Source: JADJWR01 sp964509545 (lineage in GTDB: Bacteria; Pseudomonadota; Gammaproteobacteria; Burkholderiales; Burkholderiaceae_F). Taken from it: a stretch of DNA of 20,745 bases. A program made the translations under genes and the position numbers. Under the pieces are notes generated by a model. That model saw only the letters and a list, made by a program, of their open reading frames with translations, was not told the DNA's origin and did not search any database. The DNA is taken from positions 1 through 20,745 of the forward strand of contig CAZDXQ010000057.1 of assembly GCA_964509545.1 (NCBI GenBank), read 5' to 3'. Below, in pieces: positions 7,343-14,274 of the stretch; position 1 is the first letter of the stretch; every line of letters begins with the position of its first letter.

Positions 7343-8747
7343 GCGCTCCCGCGGCGGCGTGGCGATACATGTGGGCGACGAGTTGCACCAGCACCGCCGA
7401 GGCGAGCCACGAGCGGCGGTCGTCGCCGCGGCTGGTCAGCGCGATCGGCACCCGCGCGCCGAGCACGATGCCCGCCGACAGCGCGTCGGCAAGGTACATC
7501 AGCTGCTTGGCGATCATGTTGCCCGATTCGAGATCGGGCACCAGCAGAACGTCGGCCTGACCCGCCACCGGCGAGCGGATGCCGGTGTTTTCCGCCGCAC
7601 GCAGCGACACGGCGTGGTCGAAAGTCAGCGGGCCGTCGAGGATGCCGCCGGCGATCTGGCCGCGCTCGGCCATCTTGCATAGCGTTGCCGCTTCGATCGT
7701 CGTCGGCATCTTGGGATTGATCGTCTCGACCGCGGCGAGCACGGCGACCTTGGGCGCCGGGATGCCGAGCCAGTGCGCCAGGTCGATGACGTTCTGGCAG
7801 ATGTCGCGCTTCTCGGACAGCCCCGGCAGGATATTGATCATCGAGTCGGTGATGAACAGCGGCTTGGGATAGGTCGGCACGTCCATCACGTGCACATGGC
7901 TGACGCGTCGCTCGGTACGCAGGCCCTTCGCTGCCGAGATCACCGGGACGATCAGATCCTCGGTCGGCAGGCTGCCCTTCATGATGCCTTCGACCCGGCC
8001 TTCGCGCGCCAGGCGGATGGCCTCGGCGACCGCCTCGCGCGGCCTGGATGCAGGCACGATCTCGAACCCGTTCAGGTCGACGCCACGCGCTTCGGCGACC
8101 TCGCGGATCACGCCCTCGGAGCCGATCAGGATCGGCACGATGCTGCCTTCCTGCGCCGCGGCAGCGATACCCGCCAGCGAGTCGCCGTCGGCCGGGTCGG
8201 CGATGGCGGTGACGACCGGCCCGAGATTGCGCGCCCGCACCCGCCCCATGATCTCGCGGAAACGCGCCTCCTTGTCGTCGAAGCGCACTTCCGGCAGGTC
8301 GACCTTCAGCCGCCGCACCTTCTCCTTCGGCGCGATCACCTCGGCCGTGCCGGAGACGACCACCTCGTTGTCCTGGTTCACGCACTCGGTATCGAGCACG
8401 ACCTTGCCCTTCTCCGGGTCCTTTTCCCGCGCCGTCACGCGGATGGTGATCGTGTCGCCCACCTTCACCGGGCGCTTGAAGCGGAGGTTCTGGCCGAGGT
8501 AGATCGTGCCCGGGCCCGGAAACTCGGTGCCCAGCACGGTCGAGATCAACGCGCCGCTCCACATGCCGTGGCCGATCACCTCGCGGAAGCGGCTGCTCTT
8601 CGCGTATTCGGGATCGACGTGCGCAGGATTGATGTCGCCCGACATCACCGCAAACAGCGTGATGTCCTGCTCGGTCAGCGTGCGGTCGAGCGTGGCAGTG
8701 TCGCCGATGCGGATCTCGTCGAAGGTGCGGTTCTCGATGTGTTCCAC
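7329..8747 (-). CDS. MaoC-like enoyl-CoA hydratase fused to phosphate acetyltransferase
   Basis: This 472-residue fusion matches the family annotated as bifunctional enoyl-CoA hydratase/phosphate acetyltransferase. The N-terminal MaoC-type hot-dog domain (about 10-140) has the hydratase signature DINPAH with Asp38 and His43, followed by GHGMWSGALIS. The C-terminal phosphate acetyl/butyryltransferase domain (about 160-470) includes FITDSMINILPGL and GGILDGPLTFDHAVS. The first half should hydrate (R)-specific enoyl-CoA substrates; the second should exchange CoA for phosphate on acetyl- or butyryl-CoA. The start is taken as GTG at 8747, because GGGGAG lies just upstream and VEHIENRTFDEI matches the family N-terminus; the longer ATG frame adds 21 unlikely residues. 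It lies 184 bp downstream of the DUF2783 gene on the same strand. No acetate kinase gene is next to it. Confidence 0.9.
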   Translation of the reverse strand: MEHIENRTFDEIRIGDTATLDRTLTEQDITLFAVMSGDINPAHVDPEYAKSSRFREVIGHGMWSGALISTVLGTEFPGPGTIYLGQNLRFKRPVKVGDTITIRVTAREKDPEKGKVVLDTECVNQDNEVVVSGTAEVIAPKEKVRRLKVDLPEVRFDDKEARFREIMGRVRARNLGPVVTAIADPADGDSLAGIAAAAQEGSIVPILIGSEGVIREVAEARGVDLNGFEIVPASRPREAVAEAIRLAREGRVEGIMKGSLPTEDLIVPVISAAKGLRTERRVSHVHVMDVPTYPKPLFITDSMINILPGLSEKRDICQNVIDLAHWLGIPAPKVAVLAAVETINPKMPTTIEAATLCKMAERGQIAGGILDGPLTFDHAVSLRAAENTGIRSPVAGQADVLLVPDLESGNMIAKQLMYLADALSAGIVLGARVPIALTSRGDDRRSWLASAVLVQLVAHMYRHAAAGARAGH

Positions 8748-8931
8748 TGGGGCTCCCCGATAGGCGTCGCGCGCGCAGCGGTGTTGCGGCGCAGCACGCA
8801 TTGTATGCAAGTTCGTTGCGTCGCCTTGGGGAGGGGCGGTCGCTGCCGATGACGGCGGCGGTGCTCGCCCGCGCCGCCGCGTCGCGCCGGGCGCAAGCGT
8901 CGGGCAGGCCAGTGCCCCGGCGCAGCCGCCG

Positions 8932-9162
8932 TCAGCGAGCGACGTCTTCGCGCGCGCTTGCCAGCGCTTCGCGGATCACGCCGATGTCGCCGACATGGTT
9001 GGCGAGCAGCAGCACCAGCTTGGCGTTGAGCATCGCGCTTTGCTCGTCGGTGAGATCGCGGTGGGCATCGATCAGCAACTGGTAGAAATCGTCGCCGGGC
9101 GAGAAGTCGCGGAAATAGCGCTTGCCCGGTTCGGCGAAATTCGGCTCGAGCTTCAGCGGCAT
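8932..9162 (-). CDS. DUF2783 small protein, companion of the FAD monooxygenase
   Basis: This 76-residue protein has the DUF2783 pattern: DFYQLLIDAHRDLTDEQSAMLNAKLVLLLANHVGD, which is mostly helical and soluble. DUF2783 proteins are usually encoded beside FAD-dependent aromatic monooxygenases, as here, where the gene starts 18 bp after the monooxygenase gene and has GGAGAG upstream of its ATG. Its function is not established; a small accessory or substrate-handling subunit is a reasonable inference from the pairing. There are no Cys residues or metal motifs. Confidence 0.85.
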   Translation of the reverse strand: MPLKLEPNFAEPGKRYFRDFSPGDDFYQLLIDAHRDLTDEQSAMLNAKLVLLLANHVGDIGVIREALASAREDVAR

Positions 9163-9180
9163 CGGTCGGCTCTCCGCGAT

Positions 9181-10830
9181 CTATTCGTTGCCGGTGGCGC
9201 GGGCCAGCGCCGCGCGCACCGCGGCGGGCTCGACACGGCGCCAGCGAGCTGCAATGTGCTGGTCCGGGCGGACGAGCCAGGCGCTGCCTGCAGCCGCGTC
9301 GAAGCGCTCGCGGAACCGGCCGCGCACGTCGTGCAGCGTTCGTATGCCAGGCCGCGCGCCCGGCGCGGCGGTGACCAGCACGGGTTCGACCGGGATCGCG
9401 GTGTTCAGGTCGGCTGGCAGGCGCGCGTCGAAGTCGGCGGCGCGCTCGGCGTAGACGAGCAGCTGGAAACGGCCGCCGACCTGATCGAGCAGCCACCCGG
9501 ACTGGCCGTCGATCCCGACCGGCGCGTCGTCGAGCGGCGCGCCGGGCACCATGTCGCCGGCGAAGGCGTCCACGTCAGCGGTGTTCAGCGGCGACTCGGT
9601 GTAGACGCTCGGCACCGACAGCCGGCCGGAGTTCACCAGCCTGCGCGCGAACGCATGATGGCCGGCAAGCTGCAGCACGGCATTGCGGAAGGTTCGGCTG
9701 ACGTTACTTTTCGGCGTGATGAAGTCGGTCGAGCGCGTCGAGTTCATGATGTTCTCGTCGGCGGCGAAAACGCGCTCGTCGGAGTAGGAATCGAGCAGCC
9801 GTTCGGGCGCCTGCCTGTTGAGCACCAGAGCCAGCTTCCAGGCGAGGTTGTCGGTGTCCTGCACGCCGGAGTTGGCGCCACGCGCACCGAAGGGGGAAAC
9901 CTGATGCGCGGCGTCGCCGACGAACAGGCAGCGGCCGTGGCGGAAGCGCTGCATCCTGCGGCAGCGGAACGTGTAGACGCTGACCCATTCGAGTTCGAAC
10001 GGGCGGTGCTCGCCGAGCATCGCCTTGATCCGCGGTACCACGCGCTCCGGCTTCTTCTCTTCCTCGGGATCGGCGTCCCAGCCAAGCTGGAAGTCGATGC
10101 GCCAGACGTTGTCGGCCTGCTTGTGCAGCAGCACCGACTGGTTGGGGTGAAACGGCGGGTCGAACCAGAACCAGCGCTCGGCCGGAAAGTCGGCCTGCAT
10201 CACCACGTCGGCGATCAGGAAGCGGTCGGTGAAGACCTTGCCCTCGACGTCGAGCCCGAGCATCTGCCTGATCGGGCTGCGCGCGCCATCGGCGACGATC
10301 AGCCAGTCGCAGGCGATCGTATAGCTGCCGTCCGGCGTCTCGACCGTCAGAATCGCGCCGTCGGCCCGCGCCTGCACCGCGGCGACCCGGTTCTTCCAGC
10401 GCATCTCGACGCCGGCGGCCGCGCAGCGGTCGACCAGCAATTCTTCGAGGTAGTACTGCTGCAGGTTGATCATGCCCGGCCGCTTGTGGTCGGGCTGCGG
10501 GCGCAGGTTGAACGAATAGACCTCGCTGCTGCGGAAGAAGGTGCGGCCGACGTCCCAACTCACGCCCTTGCGGCAGACGGCATCGCCGATGCCGAGGCGG
10601 TCGAAGATCTCGAGCGTCCGCTTCGCATAGCAGACGCCGCGCGAGCCGACGGACACGGTGTCGTCGTCGTCGAGCAGCAGCACTGGCGTGCCCTGGCTGC
10701 GCAGGTCGATCGCCGCGCTCATGCCGACCGGCCCGGCCCCGACCACGACCACCGGCCGCCGCGGGCCTTCGCCGTCGAGTTCTGGCGGGCGACGGTAATC
10801 GAACTTCGGGTAGCGATAGGTCTTCAGCAT
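9181..10830 (-). CDS. FAD-dependent aromatic-ring monooxygenase (MhpA/PheA-like)
   Basis: This 549-residue flavoprotein belongs to the single-component class A hydroxylases (FAD_binding_3 fold). It has GAGPVG for the FAD ADP part at 31-36, the DG motif at 181-182 (VADGARSPIRQ) and the GD motif at 305-306 (FVGDAAHQVSPFGARGANSG). Such enzymes insert one oxygen atom into a phenolic ring with NAD(P)H. The substrate cannot be read from the sequence; a hydroxylated phenylacetate or phenylpropionate-like compound is a guess from the paa context. The C-terminal thioredoxin-like part seen in relatives is present. The gene starts 9 bp after paaY with GAGGG six bases upstream of the ATG, so the two are probably co-transcribed and perhaps coupled. 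It is followed by its DUF2783 partner. Confidence 0.9.
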   Translation of the reverse strand: MLKTYRYPKFDYRRPPELDGEGPRRPVVVVGAGPVGMSAAIDLRSQGTPVLLLDDDDTVSVGSRGVCYAKRTLEIFDRLGIGDAVCRKGVSWDVGRTFFRSSEVYSFNLRPQPDHKRPGMINLQQYYLEELLVDRCAAAGVEMRWKNRVAAVQARADGAILTVETPDGSYTIACDWLIVADGARSPIRQMLGLDVEGKVFTDRFLIADVVMQADFPAERWFWFDPPFHPNQSVLLHKQADNVWRIDFQLGWDADPEEEKKPERVVPRIKAMLGEHRPFELEWVSVYTFRCRRMQRFRHGRCLFVGDAAHQVSPFGARGANSGVQDTDNLAWKLALVLNRQAPERLLDSYSDERVFAADENIMNSTRSTDFITPKSNVSRTFRNAVLQLAGHHAFARRLVNSGRLSVPSVYTESPLNTADVDAFAGDMVPGAPLDDAPVGIDGQSGWLLDQVGGRFQLLVYAERAADFDARLPADLNTAIPVEPVLVTAAPGARPGIRTLHDVRGRFRERFDAAAGSAWLVRPDQHIAARWRRVEPAAVRAALARATGNE

Positions 10831-10839
10831 CGCCGGCCC

Positions 10840-11448
10840 TCACGAGGCCTTGCGCAGCGCGATCTTCGGCACCACGTCCTCGGCGACCTTGATCCGCGGC
10901 CGGCCCGGCTCGACGGCGGCCTGCGGCACGACCTCGCGCATCGTCGTCATGCTGCGTACCGCGAGTTCGTGGTAGGTCCGCGTGCCGGCTTCCTTCCAGG
11001 CGATCTCCTCGTCGGTCAGCGGCCGCAGTTCCTTGGCCGGCACGCCGGCGGCCAGCATTCGCGGGGCGATCACCATGCCGGCCTTGACGAAGGCGCAGGC
11101 GGCAACCACTGCCGATTCGCCGACCACGGCCTCGTCCATCACCACCGCGTTCATGCCGACCATGGCGTTGCGCTTGACGACGCAGCCGTGCAGCACGGCG
11201 CCGTGGCCGACATGGCCGTTGACCTCGACCACGGTGTCGGTGCCCGGAAAGCCGTGCATGACGCAGGTGTCCTGCACGTTGGCACCTTCCTCGAGGAGGA
11301 TGCGGCCGTAGTCGCCGCGCAGGCTGGCCACCGGGCCAACATAGCAGCGCGGGCCGACGATCACGTCGCCGATCAGCACCGCAGTCGGATGGACGAAGGC
11401 GGAGGGGTGGACGACCGGGCGGATGCCGTCGATTTCGTAGCAGGGCAT
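10840..11448 (-). CDS. paaY: PaaY, gamma-carbonic-anhydrase-fold thioesterase of phenylacetate catabolism
   Basis: This 202-residue left-handed beta-helix protein of the hexapeptide-repeat/gamma-carbonic anhydrase family has a C-terminal helix. The zinc-ligand candidates are His65 (VMHGFPG), His82 (VGHGAV) and His87 (VLHGC), with the H82/H87 spacing of five as in the family. The sequence from QDTCVMHGFPGTDTVVEVNGH is characteristic of PaaY. In E. coli PaaY is reported to be a thioesterase that clears dead-end CoA esters of the pathway. The ATG at 11448 has no visible ribosome binding site; instead a long hairpin ends eight bases upstream of it. The gene lies 169 bp downstream of paaN. Confidence 0.93.
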   Translation of the reverse strand: MPCYEIDGIRPVVHPSAFVHPTAVLIGDVIVGPRCYVGPVASLRGDYGRILLEEGANVQDTCVMHGFPGTDTVVEVNGHVGHGAVLHGCVVKRNAMVGMNAVVMDEAVVGESAVVAACAFVKAGMVIAPRMLAAGVPAKELRPLTDEEIAWKEAGTRTYHELAVRSMTTMREVVPQAAVEPGRPRIKVAEDVVPKIALRKAS

Positions 11449-11455
11449 CGGCGTT

Positions 11456-11502
11456 CAGTCGAACTGCACGTGCGGCGCGAAGCGCCGCGTACAGTTCGAC
11501 TG
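11456..11502 (-). promoter_or_regulatory. Two-tier hairpin directly before the paaY start codon
   Basis: The outer arms are a perfect 11-bp inverted repeat (CAGTCGAACTG at 11456-11466 and CAGTTCGACTG at 11492-11502). The inner arms are a perfect 7-bp repeat (GCGGCGC at 11472-11478 and GCGCCGC at 11482-11488) with a 3-nt loop, separated by a small 5x3 internal loop. In the paaN-to-paaY transcript the structure ends eight bases before the paaY ATG, where a ribosome binding site would be expected. It could terminate or attenuate transcription after paaN, block paaY translation, or be a REP-like repeat. Confidence 0.55.
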
Positions 11503-11512
11503 CCGAGTCAGC

Positions 11513-11538
11513 GCGCCGGGCTTGGGACGGCCCGGCGC
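11513..11538 (-). terminator. Second hairpin between paaN and paaY
   Basis: A perfect 9-bp inverted repeat, GCGCCGGGC (11513-11521) and GCCCGGCGC (11530-11538), has an 8-nt loop. It lies about 80 bp after the paaN stop and 10 bp before the two-tier hairpin in the direction of transcription. It is probably a paaN terminator or RNA-stabilising hairpin. No T-tract is present. Confidence 0.4.
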
Positions 11539-11617
11539 CCGCCGCGACGACAAAGGCCGCGAGGCGTTCGGCGCTTCAGCCACCTTCAATCTGTCCGGCG
11601 CCACGGGGACCGCCTGC

Positions 11618-13282
11618 TTAGACATGATGCCGCCGCTGGATCACGCGGAAGCGGCTGGCGACGAAGGCCGAGTCGGTGTAGCTGGCGTTGGCCGCCGGGT
11701 TGGCGCCGGTGCCGTGATAGTCGGAAAACCCCGCCGACTGGTTGACGAACACGCCGCCGGTCAGGTTGATCGACAGCGCCACGCCGGCGCGCTGCGTGGC
11801 GGCAGTCATCGCGTCGACGAATGAGGCGTTGGTCGAGTACACGCCGACGGTAAGCGCGCCGTGCTCGCGCACGATGCGTTCGGAAAGGGCGGCGAGCGCA
11901 TCGTGCCCGCCCGGCACCGCGACCACGGTGCTGATCGGGCCGAAGCGCTCCTGCATGTACGCAGCCTCGTTGACGGCGTCGGCCTTCAGCAGCAGCGGCG
12001 TGCGGATCTCTGCCTGCGGAAACTCCGGGTGTTCGAGCTTCTTCGATGCCAGCACCACGGTCGCCGCCCGCGGCGCTTCCTCGATCCGCTTCAGCGTGTC
12101 GGGCGACTGGATCGCGCCGAGCACGGCGTTGGCAGTGGCCGGGTCGGCGAGGAACCTGTCGATCGCGGCGCCGAGGTCGGCGGCGAACTCGTCGAACGAC
12201 TTGTGCCCCTGGTCGGTGTCGATGCCGCCGGCAGGCACCAGCAATGCCTTGGTCGTCGTGCACATCTGGCCCGAGTACAGGCTCAGCGTGAAGGCGAGGT
12301 TGCGCAGCATGCCCTTGTAGTTGTCGGTCGACTCGATGACGACGTTGTTCACGCCGGCCAGTTCCGCGTAGACCTGCTTGCCGCGGCAGTTGTCGAGCAG
12401 CCAGCGGCCGAAGCTTGCGCCGCCGGTGTAGTCGATCGAGGCGACGCGGCCATCGGTGGCCAGTCTCTGCGTCGTCTCCGGCTTGTCGACCACCGCCAGC
12501 GTGACGAGATTCGGATCGATGCCGTTTTCGCGCAGCACTTCACGTGCGATGCGCACGCTGATCGCCGCCGGCAGCACGCTCCACGGATGCGGCTTGACGA
12601 TCACCGCATTGCCGGTGGCCAGCGCGGCAAACAGGCCGGGATAGGTGTTCCAGGTCGGGAAGGTCGAGCAGCCGATCACCAGCGCCGGACCGCGGCCGAC
12701 GACCTCGAAGTACTTCTTCATCACCAGCGGCGGGTTCTTGCCCTGCGGTTTCTCCCAAAGCGCCTCGCGTGGCACGAAGCTCATCTCGCGATAGGCGTAG
12801 GCCACCGCTTCGAGGCCGCGGTCCTGCGCGTGCGGCCCGCCGGCCTGGAAGGCCATGCCGAAGCCCTGCCCGGTCGTGTACATCACCGCGTAGGCGATCT
12901 CGAAGCTGGCCTTGTTCAGCCGGTCGAGGATCTCCAGGCACACCCCGGTGCGGCCATCGACGCCGAGCGCCTGCCAGGCTGGCATCGCTGCCGTGGCGGC
13001 GGCGAGCAGCTTCTCGCTGTCACAGACCGCGTAGTGAACGCCGAGGGTCAGGCCATAGGGCGAGCGGTCGCTGGCCAGCCAGCCGGTCACGCCCGGCTGG
13101 CCGAGATCGAAACGGCCGCCGAGCGTGGCCGCGACGGCCTGCTTGCCTGCCTCGTTGGCCGTTTCTCCGTAGATCTTCGGACTCGCTTGCTCCGGATAAG
13201 GTGTCCAGAAGCCACGGCTGGCGATTGCGTTCAGCGCGCCTTCCAGCGTGGCGCGGTGCTTTTCGAGCAGGGGGTGCGTCAT
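11618..13282 (-). CDS. paaN: PaaN, aldehyde dehydrogenase of the phenylacetate ring-cleavage step
   Basis: This 554-residue aldehyde-dehydrogenase-superfamily protein is of the stand-alone PaaN type (TIGR02288-like). The catalytic Cys is Cys341 (YSGQMCTTTKALLVP), and the general-base Glu is probably Glu307 (VYAELAG). The cofactor region includes VIGCSTFPTWNTYPG and SIDYTGGASFGRWL. It should oxidise the reactive semialdehyde formed when oxepin-CoA is hydrolytically opened. Unlike PaaZ (about 680 residues) it has no C-terminal MaoC hydratase domain, so ring hydrolysis needs another protein. The ATG at 13282 has GAGG seven bases upstream; a start 12 codons earlier is less likely. The gene is divergent from paaG and shares the control region with it, and it is the first gene of the minus-strand set that continues with paaY and the monooxygenase. 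Confidence 0.93.
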   Translation of the reverse strand: MTHPLLEKHRATLEGALNAIASRGFWTPYPEQASPKIYGETANEAGKQAVAATLGGRFDLGQPGVTGWLASDRSPYGLTLGVHYAVCDSEKLLAAATAAMPAWQALGVDGRTGVCLEILDRLNKASFEIAYAVMYTTGQGFGMAFQAGGPHAQDRGLEAVAYAYREMSFVPREALWEKPQGKNPPLVMKKYFEVVGRGPALVIGCSTFPTWNTYPGLFAALATGNAVIVKPHPWSVLPAAISVRIAREVLRENGIDPNLVTLAVVDKPETTQRLATDGRVASIDYTGGASFGRWLLDNCRGKQVYAELAGVNNVVIESTDNYKGMLRNLAFTLSLYSGQMCTTTKALLVPAGGIDTDQGHKSFDEFAADLGAAIDRFLADPATANAVLGAIQSPDTLKRIEEAPRAATVVLASKKLEHPEFPQAEIRTPLLLKADAVNEAAYMQERFGPISTVVAVPGGHDALAALSERIVREHGALTVGVYSTNASFVDAMTAATQRAGVALSINLTGGVFVNQSAGFSDYHGTGANPAANASYTDSAFVASRFRVIQRRHHV

Positions 13283-13358
13283 CGGAAACCTCGCGTTGTT
13301 GCGCTGCATTGACAACACGCGCCGAGCGCGGCCGGGCTGCGCATCGGCGACCGGGATG

Positions 13359-13388
13359 TTGTCAGACGGGAAGGTTGGACGCTACTAT
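13359..13388 (+). promoter_or_regulatory. Sigma-70-like promoter for paaG
   Basis: TTGTCA (13359-13364, five of six to the -35 consensus) and TACTAT (13383-13388, four of six to the -10 consensus) are spaced 18 bp apart. The expected transcription start is near 13395, inside the adjacent palindrome. In this GC-rich background the match is better than others nearby. On the minus strand the palindrome offers TTGACC followed 17 bp later by TAGCGT, a weak candidate for paaN. Confidence 0.5.
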
Positions 13389-13391
13389 TGA

Positions 13392-13407
13392 TTGACCGGC
13401 CGGTCAA
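13392..13407. promoter_or_regulatory. Perfect 16-bp palindrome, probable TetR-type (PaaR) operator
   Basis: TTGACCGGCCGGTCAA is a perfect palindrome in the paaN-paaG divergent region, starting four bases after the proposed -10 element so that a bound repressor would cover the transcription start. Its size and symmetry suit a TetR-family dimer. Betaproteobacterial paa clusters are commonly controlled by TetR-family PaaR proteins responding to phenylacetyl-CoA, and the half-site resembles PaaR sites as I remember them. No regulator gene lies in the window. Confidence 0.6.
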
Positions 13408-13473
13408 CGAATGCGAAAGCACGGGACGCGGGATCAAGACAAGGCGTCGGGCCGGCGGCAGGAGACACCCTTC

Positions 13474-14271
13474 ATGGCGCAGGAATTCGACACCGTTCGC
13501 CTGCAGCGGGCGGACGGCGTGGCGACGCTGACGCTGTCCCGGCCCGAGCGGCTGAACAGCTTCACGCTGCAGATGCATGGCGAAGTCCAGGCGGCGCTGG
13601 CTCAAGTGCGCCAGGACACCGCCGTGCGCTGCCTCGTGCTGACCGGCGCCGGCCGTGGCTTCTGCGCCGGCCAGGACCTCTCTGATCGAGCCGTCGATCC
13701 GGCCGCACCAGGGGTCGATCTGGGCGAGTCGATCGAGCACCATTACAAGCCGCTGGTGATGGCGCTGCGCACGCTGGAGATGCCGACGATCGCCGCCGTC
13801 AACGGCGTGGCCGCCGGCGCCGGGGCCAATATCGCGCTGGCCTGCGACCTCGTCTTCGCCGCGCGGTCAGCGAGTTTCATCCAGTCTTTCTCGAAGATCG
13901 GCCTGGTGCCCGATTCCGGCGGCACCTGGTGGCTGCCGCGACTGCTTGGTCCGGCGCGGGCGATGGGACTGGCGCTGACAGCCGAGAAGCTCTCCGCCGA
14001 GCAGGCGCAAGCGTGGGGCCTGATCTGGAAATGCGTCGATGACGAGGCGCTGCTGCCGACCGTATCGGCGCTGGCGAAGCAGCTTGCCGCCGGGCCGACG
14101 CGCGGCTACGTGCGCACGCGGCAGGCAATGGAAGCCGGCGAGTCGTTGTCTCTGGCCGCCAGCCTCGACCTCGAACGCGACTTCCAGCGCGAACTCGGCC
14201 ATGGCGCCGATTACCGCGAGGGCGTGGCCGCGTTCATGGCCAAGCGCGCGCCGGTCTTCAAGGGACATTGA
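13474..14271 (+). CDS. paaG: PaaG, 1,2-epoxyphenylacetyl-CoA isomerase
   Basis: This 265-residue crotonase-fold enzyme converts ring-epoxidised phenylacetyl-CoA to oxepin-CoA and also shifts a double bond later in the pathway. The crotonase oxyanion-hole parts are GFCAGQDLS (62-70) and GVAAGAGANIALACD (111-125). The catalytic acid is Asp147 in LVPDSGG, equivalent to Asp136 of E. coli PaaG (262 residues). The start at 13474 has AGGAG nine bases upstream and gives the family N-terminus; a 21-residue longer frame from 13411 is not supported. It is the first gene of the plus-strand paa operon and ends three bases before paaH, so co-translation is likely. The name is kept apart from paaB-type crotonases by the DSGG motif. 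Confidence 0.93.
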   Translation: MAQEFDTVRLQRADGVATLTLSRPERLNSFTLQMHGEVQAALAQVRQDTAVRCLVLTGAGRGFCAGQDLSDRAVDPAAPGVDLGESIEHHYKPLVMALRTLEMPTIAAVNGVAAGAGANIALACDLVFAARSASFIQSFSKIGLVPDSGGTWWLPRLLGPARAMGLALTAEKLSAEQAQAWGLIWKCVDDEALLPTVSALAKQLAAGPTRGYVRTRQAMEAGESLSLAASLDLERDFQRELGHGADYREGVAAFMAKRAPVFKGH

Positions 14272-14274
14272 GCG

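Noticed and set aside
8800..8805. TACAAT on the minus strand as a -10 box for the maoC-pta gene
   Set aside because: No -35-like sequence is found at 16-18 bp upstream (CAAGGC/CCAAGG), so the hexamer alone is weak; the 184-bp gap otherwise shows nothing clear.
8995..11745. 916-codon plus-strand open frame opposite DUF2783, the monooxygenase and paaY
   Set aside because: It spans three real genes and two hairpins; the translation is a composition artefact of GC-rich codons.
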